NCBI RefSeq assembly: GCF_003284935.1
Contig: NZ_QMEV01000042.1
Coordinates: 1 to 47,150 of the forward strand
From: Mycobacterium colombiense
Lineage (GTDB): Bacteria > Actinomycetota > Actinomycetes > Mycobacteriales > Mycobacteriaceae
Length of the DNA: 47,150 bases
Direction of reading: 5' to 3'
Shown here: one piece after another, positions 1-10,643 of the stretch
Layout of the letters: each line of letters opens with the position of its first letter
Numbering within the stretch: the stretch's first letter is position 1
Made by a program: the position numbers and the translations under genes
Notes under the pieces: generated by a model
What the model saw: the letters and a program-made list of their open reading frames with translations, nothing else
Databases searched by the model: none
What the model was told of the DNA's origin: nothing

Positions 1-4194
<4,194 letters not shown>

Positions 4195-4233
4195 CTGACC
4201 ATCGTGCCAACGGGCACCGACAAGGCGTCGGGG

Positions 4234-4905
4234 TTAGCGCTGCTCGATCCGTGCGGTCGCCATCGCGTGGGACAGTTCCTCGGGGATCTCGGGGACGCGG
4301 GCGATGGCGTCGAACAGCGAGTGCGCGCAGGCGTCGGCGAGGCGATCGGCGTTGATGGTGGGGTCGATGATGCGCTGCCGGCACAGCTCGAAGGTGAACG
4401 CCAGCCAGCCATGGCAGATCACCCGGAGGTCCCGCTCGACGTCGGGTTCGAGCTTCCCCGCAGGGGTCTTGGCCACGAGGTCACTGATCCGGCTCATGAT
4501 GTGCTCGAGCTGGCGGTTCTTGGCTTCGTCGTCGACGCCCAGCAGAACCGGATCCGAACGGCCCAGGCCGACGTAGGCGGCCCACGCCGCCTCGGGGTTC
4601 TGCTCGTGGTAGGCCATGTAGGCCATCACGCCGGTCCGGACCTCTTCGTACATGGTCAGGCCGGTGGCGTCGTCCATGTTGGTGTTCTCGTACAAGCGGT
4701 CGGCCTCGTCCTTGACCACCGCCGCGAAGAATGCCCGCTTGTCGGGGAAGTAGTGGTACATCAGGGCCCGCGACACCCCGGCGCGTTCCGCGATCTCGTC
4801 GATGCGGACCTCGTCGTAGGGCCGCTTCCCAAAGACCTCTGCCCCTAAAGCGAGCAGCTCAGCGCGTCGATCCTCGGGGGATAACCGCCTGCGGGCTGTC
4901 GGCAT
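4234..4905 (-). CDS. TetR-family transcriptional regulator (Rv3295-like)
   Basis: 223-residue TetR regulator. The N-terminal helix-turn-helix is clear: IDEIAERAGVSRALMYHYFP at about residues 34-53. The remaining helical domain would bind an unknown ligand and has no recognisable signature. I chose the ATG at 4905 over the ATG at 4923 because a TACTAT -10 box ends 7 nt before it, the leaderless arrangement, and because the length then matches the 221-residue M. tuberculosis protein. It precedes lhr by 39 nt on the same strand. In M. tuberculosis the lat/lrpA/pcd genes lie on its other side; here the sigma-F locus follows directly. The target is unknown; autoregulation and lhr are the obvious candidates. 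Confidence 0.9.
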   Translation of the reverse strand: MPTARRRLSPEDRRAELLALGAEVFGKRPYDEVRIDEIAERAGVSRALMYHYFPDKRAFFAAVVKDEADRLYENTNMDDATGLTMYEEVRTGVMAYMAYHEQNPEAAWAAYVGLGRSDPVLLGVDDEAKNRQLEHIMSRISDLVAKTPAGKLEPDVERDLRVICHGWLAFTFELCRQRIIDPTINADRLADACAHSLFDAIARVPEIPEELSHAMATARIEQR

Positions 4906-4912
4906 GTGACAG

Positions 4913-4918
4913 ATAGTA
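4913..4918 (-). promoter_or_regulatory. -10 box for a leaderless TetR transcript
   Basis: TACTAT on the minus strand, seven bases before the ATG at 4905. TANNNT at this distance puts the transcription start on the start codon. It overlaps the alternative ATG at 4923, which argues against that start. No convincing -35 or operator palindrome is seen. Confidence 0.5.
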
Positions 4919-5156
4919 CTCATACGACATCAGACCCCGGCCACTTTGGATTCATCCGGACTTCACGCCCTGGGCCAGCGCTAACTCGCCGGAATAATTG
5001 ACGGTATCGGCACTTTGGCGCATGAAGGCCTTCCACGAGTCGGTGCCGGATTCCCGTCCGCCGCCGGTCTGTCTCGCGCGCGGAGATCGACGCCGCGATC
5101 CGCGCCGTCCGCGGTGCGCTGAGGGTCCTGATCTAGGCGCTGACCTCGCGTCGAGC

Positions 5157-5183
5157 GGTTTACCCCGGTTTGCCGCGGGGTAT
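5157..5183 (+). promoter_or_regulatory. Sigma-F promoter upstream of the sigF locus
   Basis: GGTTT at 5157-5161, a 16-nt spacer, and GGGTAT at 5178-5183. This fits the published mycobacterial sigma-F consensus (GGTTT or GTTT, 15-17 nt, GGGTAT). It reads towards the membrane-protein gene at 5307, giving a leader of about 115 nt. A perfect 14-bp palindrome follows at 5202-5215. The gene-free stretch 4906-5306 otherwise holds nothing I can assign. Confidence 0.75.
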
Positions 5184-5201
5184 CTGATCCCGTGCGCCTT
5201 C

Positions 5202-5215
5202 CGCTGGTACCAGCG
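5202..5215. repeat. 14-bp perfect palindrome in the sigma-F leader
   Basis: CGCTGGTACCAGCG is its own reverse complement. It lies about 12 nt downstream of the predicted sigma-F start site, where a repressor or an RNA hairpin could act. Confidence 0.5.
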
Positions 5216-5306
5216 CGGGACTGCGGCCCACAAGCTAGCGCGGTAACCAATGCGACGCGGCGAACGATAAAAAATGAGCGTGAAGCCCGAAGGGGAGGTG
5301 ACGACG

Positions 5307-5690
5307 ATGCAGAAAGCGGATGCGCGATCAGGTGGCGATCGCTTGGGGCAGGAGGACGGTGAGGTGCTGGCCGCCGTCCGGTTCACCGTTCTGGCCACGC
5401 TCGCTGCCGTCGGCTTCCTGTTGGTCGCGGCGGTCTGGGTGAGTACGTGCCCGGGAGTGAGTGTGGACACCGTGGCATGCGGTCCTCCCCAGCGCACCCT
5501 GTTGGCGTTCGGGGGCCCGCTGATCGCCTTGGTGGGCGGAATCTGGGCGTTTGTGCGCACCTATCTGGTGTGGAAGGCCGAGGGGACCTGGTGGGGTTGG
5601 CACGGCGCGGGGTGGTTCCTGCTGACCGCGATGGCGTTGATGGTCGCCATGGGTGTTGCTCCGATCGCGGGGCCTGTGCTGGCTCTTTAG
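5307..5690 (+). CDS. Small integral membrane protein (Rv3289c-like)
   Basis: 127-residue protein with three hydrophobic segments. The first follows a charged N-terminus (FTVLATLAAVGFLLVAAVWV), the second is LLAFGGPLIALVGGIWAFV, and the third is near the C-terminus (WFLLTAMALMVAMGVAPIAG). I chose the ATG at 5307 because GGGGAGGTGA lies a few bases upstream; an in-frame ATG at 5274 would add 11 residues without a ribosome binding site. Length and position match Rv3289c, the first gene of the sigma-F cluster in M. tuberculosis. A sigma-F promoter 124 nt upstream suggests it belongs to the regulon. The function is unknown. Confidence 0.85.
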   Translation: MQKADARSGGDRLGQEDGEVLAAVRFTVLATLAAVGFLLVAAVWVSTCPGVSVDTVACGPPQRTLLAFGGPLIALVGGIWAFVRTYLVWKAEGTWWGWHGAGWFLLTAMALMVAMGVAPIAGPVLAL

Positions 5691-5737
5691 GTTTGCTCTC
5701 CCGCGATCTAACGTTGATGGTGCGGTGAGGAGCAGCT

Positions 5738-6049
5738 ATGGGAGACACCTACCATGACCCCGTCGACCATCTGAGGACGACGCGGCCGCTCGCCGGCGAG
5801 TCGCTGATCGACGTCCTGCACTGGCCCGGGTACCTCTTGGTCGTCGCGAGCGTGATCGGGGCCTGCGGCAGCATCGCGGCCTTCGGCAGCGGACATCACC
5901 ACGAGGGCATGACCGCCGGCATCATCGCGGTCATCGCCGCGGTGCTGGGGCTGGCGTGGCTGGCGGTGGAGCACCGCAGGATTCGCCGGATCGCCGACCG
6001 CTGGTACACCGAACACCCCGAGGTGCACCGGCAGTGGCCGGCCAGCTAG
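5738..6049 (+). CDS. usfY: UsfY-like membrane protein
   Basis: 103 residues starting MGDTYHDPVDHLRTTRPLAG, with two transmembrane segments (WPGYLLVVASVIGACGSIAAF and a second, GIIAVIAAVLGLAWLAVE, after a short His-rich turn GHHHEG) and a basic tail. It lies 47 nt after the previous gene, with GAGGAG before the ATG, so the two are probably one transcript. Position and sequence match usfY (Rv3288c), the sigma-F-associated gene upstream of usfX in M. tuberculosis; the protein there is annotated as longer (137 residues). The biochemical role is not known. Confidence 0.85.
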   Translation: MGDTYHDPVDHLRTTRPLAGESLIDVLHWPGYLLVVASVIGACGSIAAFGSGHHHEGMTAGIIAVIAAVLGLAWLAVEHRRIRRIADRWYTEHPEVHRQWPAS

Positions 6050-6143
6050 GGCCGGCCGGCTGACGACCATCCGGCGCGTTTTCCCCCCGGTGACCTGCCC
6101 CGACGCCGAGCCGTGTGAAATACCGCATGAAAGCCGAATCCGC

Positions 6144-6169
6144 GGTTACGGCCGCGAACTTGTGGGTAT
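6144..6169 (+). promoter_or_regulatory. Sigma-F-type promoter reading towards rsbW-sigF
   Basis: GGTTA at 6144-6148, 15 nt, GGGTAT at 6164-6169 (equivalently GGTT, 16 nt, GGGTAT). The predicted start near 6176 gives rsbW a leader of about 290 nt. This would be the autoregulatory promoter expected for rsbW-sigF. Confidence 0.65.
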
Positions 6170-6214
6170 CAGGTCTGCACCATGATGAGTGCCGGAACGG
6201 TTGCGTTTGCGTGG

Positions 6215-6307
6215 TCACCCCATCATGGGGGACAACATCACGAACACACCGACATCAATGCCTACTGCGACCAGGATCAAGACGACCAGCGTGACCCCGG
6301 CGATCAC
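6215..6307 (-). CDS. Candidate 30-residue hydrophobic peptide, antisense to the rsbW leader
   Basis: GTG start at 6307, TGA at 6215. The product starts VIAGVTLVVLILVAVGIDVG and ends VFVMLSPMMG: one transmembrane helix with almost no charged residues. Twenty-five of 30 codons end in G or C, as expected for a real gene here. A sigma-F-type promoter lies on the same strand at 6369-6394, giving a leader of about 55 nt. The ribosome binding site is poor (AGGGG about 11 nt upstream). A stop codon five codons upstream fixes the start. I recognise no family. It could be a stress-induced membrane microprotein, or the promoter may simply make an antisense RNA. Confidence 0.45.
   Translation of the reverse strand: MIAGVTLVVLILVAVGIDVGVFVMLSPMMG
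6218..6230. repeat. Inverted repeat CCCCAT-C-ATGGGG
   Basis: Perfect 6-bp arms around one base, in the rsbW leader and over the last codons of the antisense peptide ORF. It could be an operator or an RNA hairpin on either transcript. Confidence 0.45.
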
Positions 6308-6368
6308 CGCGACGCGCCCCTACCGGCGCGTCGCGTCTGTCGTGTCAGGCCCGTGCACATCGGGCCGA

Positions 6369-6394
6369 ATACCCGGCGGCGGTCATGACTAACC
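6369..6394 (-). promoter_or_regulatory. Sigma-F-type promoter facing the rsbW promoter
   Basis: On the minus strand: GGTTA (6394-6390), 15 nt, GGGTAT (6374-6369), the same geometry as the plus-strand promoter at 6144. The predicted start near 6362 would make an RNA antisense to the rsbW leader and covering the 30-codon ORF. Confidence 0.6.
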
Positions 6395-6465
6395 GGCTCG
6401 AGCGCGACGTCCACGGCGGGCTGCGAAGCAGTAGTAGTGTCAGTCAAACATTGCCGGGAGACCAT

Positions 6466-6903
6466 ATGAACGATGCTGGATTGCACGCTAACAAGCGTCC
6501 GCGCGGCCACCGCGCCGTCGAACTTCATGTCGCTGCGCGACTGGAGAACCTCGCGATGCTGCGCACCCTCGTCGGTGCGATCGGCACCTTCGAGGACTTG
6601 GACTTCGACGCGGTGGCAGACCTGCGGCTCGCGGTCGACGAAGTGTGCACCCGGTTGATTCGTTCGGCCACCCCCGACGCGACCCTGATCGTCGTGGTCG
6701 ACCCGCAAGACGACCAATTGGTGGTGGAAGCGTCCGCGGCCTGCGACACCCACGACGTGGTGGCCCCCGGCAGCTTCAGTTGGCACGTGCTGACGTCGTT
6801 GGCCGACGACGTCCAGACCTTCCATGACGGTCGCGAACCCAATGAAACCGGCAGCGTTTTCGGCATCACGCTGACGGCGCGACGGGCGGCCTCCAGCAGG
6901 TGA
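6466..6903 (+). CDS. rsbW: Anti-sigma-F factor RsbW/UsfX
   Basis: 145 residues, the same length as M. tuberculosis UsfX. This GHKL-fold anti-sigma factor binds sigma-F and is released by STAS antagonists. The fold region LRLAVDEVCTRLI is visible, but the canonical asparagine of the GHKL N-box is an arginine, and no DxGxG motif is obvious. By memory this also holds for UsfX, so kinase activity should not be assumed. I chose the ATG at 6466, which has GGGAG six bases upstream; an in-frame ATG at 6385 would add 27 residues. The stop overlaps the GTG of sigF (GTGA), so the pair is translationally coupled, as expected for an anti-sigma/sigma pair. Confidence 0.93.
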   Translation: MNDAGLHANKRPRGHRAVELHVAARLENLAMLRTLVGAIGTFEDLDFDAVADLRLAVDEVCTRLIRSATPDATLIVVVDPQDDQLVVEASAACDTHDVVAPGSFSWHVLTSLADDVQTFHDGREPNETGSVFGITLTARRAASSR

Positions 6904-7688
6904 CAGCGCGAGCTGCCGGCGGTTCGGTTTCGCGTCCGAACGAATACGCCGATGTTCCGGACATGTTCCGTGAGTTGGCCAACGTCACGCCCGACTCCAT
7001 GGAATTCCAACGTCAACGGGACAAGATCGTCGAGCGCTGCCTGCCGCTAGCCGACCACATCGCGCGCCGCTTCGAGGGCCGCGGCGAACCGCGCGACGAC
7101 CTCGTGCAGGTGGCGCGCGTCGGATTGGTCAATGCCGTGGTTCGCTTCGACGTCGACGCCGGCTCGGACTTCGTGTCCTTCGCCGTGCCGACCATCATGG
7201 GCGAGGTTCGCCGGCACTTCCGCGACAACAGCTGGTCGGTCAAGGTTCCGCGGCGGCTCAAGGAACTGCACCTGCGGCTGGGCACCGCCACCGCCGATTT
7301 GTCGCAGCGGCTGGGCCGGGCGCCGACGGCGACCGAACTCGCCGCCGAGCTCGAAATGGATCGCGAAGAGGTGGTCGAGGGCCTGGTCGCCGGCAGCTCC
7401 TACAACACCTTGTCCATCGACAGCGGCGGCGGCAGCGAGGAAGAGGAAGCCCGCGCCATCGCGGACACGCTGGGTGACGTCGACACCGGCCTGGACCGCA
7501 TCGAGGATCAGGAGTCGCTACGTCCGTTGCTCGAGGCGCTGCCCGAGCGGGAACGAACGGTGTTGGTGCTGCGGTTCTTCGAGTCGATGACCCAGACCCA
7601 GATCGCCGAGCGGGTCGGCATCTCCCAGATGCACGTGTCGCGACTGCTGGCGAAGTCGCTAACGCGGCTCCGGGACCAGTTGCAGTAG
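6900..7688 (+). CDS. sigF: RNA polymerase sigma factor SigF
   Basis: 262-residue sigma-70-family group 3 factor (B/F/G subfamily) for stress and stationary-phase genes. Region 2 is intact (DHIARRFEGRGEPRDDLVQV, then FVSFAVPTIMGEVRRHFRD), region 3 runs about 95-170, and region 4 ends in the helix-turn-helix MTQTQIAERVGISQMHVSRL. It begins with GTG inside the rsbW stop (GTGA overlap). The near-identical start TARAAGGSVSRPNEYADVPD supports orthology to Rv3286c. Its 3' end overlaps the convergent STAS gene by 30 bp, which is unlike M. tuberculosis. Three sigma-F-type promoters in this locus imply autoregulation. Confidence 0.97.
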   Translation: MTARAAGGSVSRPNEYADVPDMFRELANVTPDSMEFQRQRDKIVERCLPLADHIARRFEGRGEPRDDLVQVARVGLVNAVVRFDVDAGSDFVSFAVPTIMGEVRRHFRDNSWSVKVPRRLKELHLRLGTATADLSQRLGRAPTATELAAELEMDREEVVEGLVAGSSYNTLSIDSGGGSEEEEARAIADTLGDVDTGLDRIEDQESLRPLLEALPERERTVLVLRFFESMTQTQIAERVGISQMHVSRLLAKSLTRLRDQLQ

Positions 7689-8081
7689 CGGCCGCGGCTC
7701 GTCGCCGTCGTCCACCCGCAGCGGCTCCAGCAGCGGCTCGGCCCGCGCCGTGGTCACCGGAAGCGTGGCGTCGGGGTCGCAGACCCGCAACAACCTCGCC
7801 ACCGCCGGACTGGGGGCCATGGCCCAGGACACCTGGGCGGCCGAGCACGCCACGTTGATCCGGTGCAATGCTGAAAAGCCCGCAGTACCAATGAATTTCA
7901 GGCCGCGCAGGTCCAGGATCACCCGCCGCGACCGGTTGGTGCTCTGCCGCACGTAGGCGGCGAGCTGATCGGCGTTGGCCGCGTCGAGCTCCCCGTCCAC
8001 GGTGATCAGGGTGCCCGTCGGGCCCCAACGGGCGGTGAATTGTGCTGTGCGGCTTTGTTGCCACGATTGCGCCACAGACAT
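7659..8081 (-). CDS. STAS-domain anti-sigma factor antagonist-like protein
   Basis: 140 residues with one STAS domain: the TLITVDGELDAAN strand-turn, then VILDLRGLKFIGTAGFSALH at about residues 54-72. In SpoIIAA/RsbV proteins the phosphorylated serine directly precedes the glycine of this loop (DSSG). Here the loop reads GTAG, so that position is alanine (Ala67), with Thr66 before it. I chose the ATG at 8081 because ATGGAG precedes it; an ATG at 8093 is also in frame. It is convergent with sigF and overlaps it by 30 bp. M. tuberculosis has STAS proteins elsewhere (RsfA, RsfB and others) but none at this place. A role in freeing sigma-F is inferred from family and position. Confidence 0.85.
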   Translation of the reverse strand: MSVAQSWQQSRTAQFTARWGPTGTLITVDGELDAANADQLAAYVRQSTNRSRRVILDLRGLKFIGTAGFSALHRINVACSAAQVSWAMAPSPAVARLLRVCDPDATLPVTTARAEPLLEPLRVDDGDEPRPLLQLVPEPR

Positions 8082-8274
8082 CGCTGACTCCATCCCTTGA
8101 GGGGATTCGTGCTGTCGATACGCCAGCCGTGCGACGAGGGGTCGGAGAAGGAACGAGCGCCGCCTACTCCCACGTCATGGACGTATCCGGGGCGGCTGTG
8201 AACTCAACCTTGCCGCAACCCTACTCGCGGTGGCCAGGCCCTACAACGTTGTCTGGGAAAACTCTCAGCAACCG

Positions 8275-10071
8275 TTACTTGATCTCGGCGAGCACCGTGC
8301 CCTGGGTGATGGCGGCGCCGGCCTCGACGGCCAGTCCGGTGATGACGCCGTCCTTATGGGCGGTCACCGGGTTCTCCATCTTCATCGCCTCGAGCACGAC
8401 GACCAGGTCGCCCGCGGCGACCTCCTGGCCCTCCTCGACCGCGACCTTGACCACGGTGCCCTGCATGGGCGCGGTGACGGCGTCGCCGGAGGCGGCCGCA
8501 CCGGCGTGCGCCCCGCGCTTGCGCGCCTTGGGCTTCTTGCGGATGACCCCCGCCGGGTCGGCGGCGCCGCCGTTGGACAGCGCCAGGTCGCCGGGCAGCG
8601 ACACCTCGAGCCGGCGGCCGCCGACCTCCACGACCACCTTCTGGCGCGGCCGGGCGTCCTCGTCGTCCAGGGGCTCGCCGCCGGTGAACGGTTCGATGGT
8701 GTTGTTCCACTCGGTCTCGATCCACCGGGTGTGCACCGAGAAACTCTCGCCGTCACCGATAAACGCCGGGTCGGACACCACGGCGCGGTGGAACGGGATG
8801 ACGGTGGCCAGGCCCTCGACGTGGAATTCGTCCAGCGCCCGCCGCGAGCGGGCCAGCGCCTCCTCGCGGGTGGCGCCGTACACGATCAGCTTGGACAGCA
8901 TCGAGTCGAACTGGCCGCCGATGACCGAACCGGCCTCCACACCCGAGTCCAGCCGGACGCCGGGCCCGGTCGGGATGTCGTAGCGGGTGACGGGACCGGG
9001 GGCGGGCAGGAAACCGCGCCCGGCGTCCTCGCCGTTGATCCGGAACTCGATGGCGTGCCCGCGCGGCGTGGGATCCTCGGTGAGGTCCAGCTTCTCGCCG
9101 TTGGCGATCTTGAACTGCTGCAGCACCAGGTCGATGCCGGCGGTCTCCTCGGTGACCGGGTGCTCGACCTGCAGCCGGGTGTTGACCTCCAGGAAGGAGA
9201 TCAGGCCGTCCTGGCCGACCAGGTACTCGACGGTCCCGGCGCCGTAGTAGTGCGCCTCCTTGCAGATCCGCTTGGCGGACTCGTGGATCTCCTTGCGCTG
9301 CGCGTCGGTCAGGAACGGCGCGGGAGCCTCCTCCACCAGCTTCTGGAACCGGCGCTGCAGCGAGCAGTCCCGGGTGCCGGCGACGATGACGTTGCCGTGC
9401 TGGTCGGCGATCACCTGCGCCTCGACGTGGCGCGGCTTGTCCAGGTAGCGCTCGACGAAGCACTCGCCGCGGCCGAACGCGGCGACGGCCTCACGGGTGG
9501 CCGACTCGAACAGCTCGGGGATCTCCTCGATGGTGCGGGCCACCTTCATGCCGCGGCCACCGCCGCCGAACGCCGCCTTGATGGCGATCGGCACGCCGTA
9601 CTCCTTGGCGAAGGCCACCACCTCGTCGGCGTCCTTGACCGGGTCGGGGGTGCCGGGGACCAGCGGGGCCTGCGCGCGGGCGGCGATGTGGCGGGCGGTG
9701 ACCTTGTCGCCGAGGTCGCGGATGGACTGCGGGCTGGGGCCGATCCAGATCAGGTTCGCGTCCAGGACTGCCTGGGCGAAATCGGCGTTCTCCGAGAGGA
9801 ATCCGTAGCCGGGGTGCACGGCGTTGGCGCCGGACTTGGCGGCCGCGTCGAGGAGCTTGTCGAAGTCCAGGTAGGACTCGGCCGACGTCTGACCACCCAA
9901 CGCGAACGCCTCGTCGGCCAGACGCACGTGCGGCGCGTCGGCGTCGGGCTCGGCGTACACCGCCACGCTGGACAGGCCCGCATCGCGGGCCGCGCGAATC
10001 ACCCGGACAGCGATCTCGCCGCGGTTGGCGACGAGCACTTTGGAGATCCTCGAGCTGGCGTGACTAGCCAC
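8275..10071 (-). CDS. accA3: Acyl-CoA carboxylase alpha subunit AccA3 (biotin carboxylase + BCCP)
   Basis: 598 residues. The biotin carboxylase starts at VLVANRGEIAVRVIRAAR, has the ATP-grasp loop FGGGGRGM near residue 167 and the catalytic stretch EVNTRLQVEHPVTE. A linker rich in Ala, Lys and Arg leads to a C-terminal biotin carrier domain with EAMKMEN, biotinylated on Lys564. It loads CO2 onto biotin for several carboxyltransferases, including AccD5 encoded in this window, to make malonyl- and methylmalonyl-CoA for fatty and mycolic acid synthesis. GTG start with GGAGG just upstream. The birA ligase for Lys564 lies about 6 kb away. Length agrees with the 600-residue M. tuberculosis protein. 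Confidence 0.97.
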   Translation of the reverse strand: MASHASSRISKVLVANRGEIAVRVIRAARDAGLSSVAVYAEPDADAPHVRLADEAFALGGQTSAESYLDFDKLLDAAAKSGANAVHPGYGFLSENADFAQAVLDANLIWIGPSPQSIRDLGDKVTARHIAARAQAPLVPGTPDPVKDADEVVAFAKEYGVPIAIKAAFGGGGRGMKVARTIEEIPELFESATREAVAAFGRGECFVERYLDKPRHVEAQVIADQHGNVIVAGTRDCSLQRRFQKLVEEAPAPFLTDAQRKEIHESAKRICKEAHYYGAGTVEYLVGQDGLISFLEVNTRLQVEHPVTEETAGIDLVLQQFKIANGEKLDLTEDPTPRGHAIEFRINGEDAGRGFLPAPGPVTRYDIPTGPGVRLDSGVEAGSVIGGQFDSMLSKLIVYGATREEALARSRRALDEFHVEGLATVIPFHRAVVSDPAFIGDGESFSVHTRWIETEWNNTIEPFTGGEPLDDEDARPRQKVVVEVGGRRLEVSLPGDLALSNGGAADPAGVIRKKPKARKRGAHAGAAASGDAVTAPMQGTVVKVAVEEGQEVAAGDLVVVLEAMKMENPVTAHKDGVITGLAVEAGAAITQGTVLAEIK

Positions 10072-10092
10072 AGCGCCTCCTGTTTGGCATAA

Positions 10093-10127
10093 CCGCAGAC
10101 GTATTTCTGCGGGCTTCTCTAAGAGAA
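10093..10127. promoter_or_regulatory. Two adjacent inverted repeats upstream of accA3
   Basis: CCGCAGA (10093-10099) pairs with TCTGCGG (10106-10112) around 6 nt. Three bases further, TTCTCT-A-AGAGAA (10115-10127) is a perfect 13-bp inverted repeat. Both lie in the AT-richer gap 10072-10197 before accA3. The first could be a terminator or attenuator hairpin and the second an operator. Confidence 0.5.
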
Positions 10128-10197
10128 TTTCTTACAACGAGTTCTCGGGAAGTCTAAGCGCCGCGCCGTTGGGCCCGACGAGGCGGCCCACCTTTTT

Positions 10198-10617
10198 TCA
10201 GGACGACTCGCGCAGCCTGCACTTGATCCGGGCCAGCATCGCCGACAGGCCGCGCAACCGCAGCGGGCTGATCAGGGCGGCCAGCCCGAGGTCGGCGTAG
10301 AAATCCTCGGGCACCGCCAGAATGGCGGCCGCGGGCTGTTCGTCCAGGCCGGTCGCCAGAATCGACGCGAACCCGCGCGTGGTGGGCGATTCGGCGGGCG
10401 CGCTGAAGTGCAGCCGCACCCGGTCGGGGTCGCTGGCGTCCACATGCAAAAACAGGGGCGTCTGACACTCGGGCACCGGCTCCATGGCCGCCTCTTGCAG
10501 GTCGGGAGGCAGCGCTGGCAGGTCGTTGGCGAATTCCAGCAGCAGCGCCAGCTTGTCCTGGCCCTGCACTTCGGCGAAGTCGGACACCACTTCGGCTAAG
10601 GGGGCAGGCAGGCTCAT
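10198..10617 (-). CDS. SufE-family sulfur acceptor protein (Rv3284-like)
   Basis: 139 residues covering the SufE fold. SufE proteins take persulfide sulfur from a donor on a conserved cysteine. That cysteine is Cys51 in VPECQTPLFLHV, and the C-terminal helices around LISPLRLRGLSAML are typical. It lies 26 nt downstream of the rhodanese sseA on the same strand, so the two may form a sulfur-transfer pair; the pairing is inferred from gene order, conserved as Rv3283-Rv3284. ATG start at 10617. It is separated from accA3 by a 126-bp gap containing inverted repeats, so accA3 probably has its own promoter. Confidence 0.9.
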   Translation of the reverse strand: MSLPAPLAEVVSDFAEVQGQDKLALLLEFANDLPALPPDLQEAAMEPVPECQTPLFLHVDASDPDRVRLHFSAPAESPTTRGFASILATGLDEQPAAAILAVPEDFYADLGLAALISPLRLRGLSAMLARIKCRLRESS

Positions 10618-10643
10618 CGGACAGTCAATCGCGTCGCCGCCAT

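Noticed and set aside
4905..4945. TetR operator in front of the TetR gene
   Set aside because: The sequence around AGTACT has only a few matching outer positions when folded about its centre. Not a convincing palindrome.
6182..6388. 68-codon plus-strand ORF right after the sigma-F-type promoter at 6144
   Set aside because: Its third positions are clearly less GC-rich than those of neighbouring genes, and the product has no fold or hydrophobic pattern. The antisense frame at 6215-6307 looks more coding-like.
8094..8274. Sigma-F-like site upstream of the STAS gene (GGTTG-N16-GGATAC, minus strand)
   Set aside because: Only four of five -35 and four of six -10 bases fit. Too weak to call, although sigma-F control of this gene would be plausible.
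8230..10092. Long plus-strand frame opposite accA3
   Set aside because: The minus strand encodes a full-length, motif-complete AccA3. The plus-strand product is compositionally biased with no recognisable fold. The same holds for frames opposite accD5, purK, pstS2-pknD, the CoA-transferase and ctpC.
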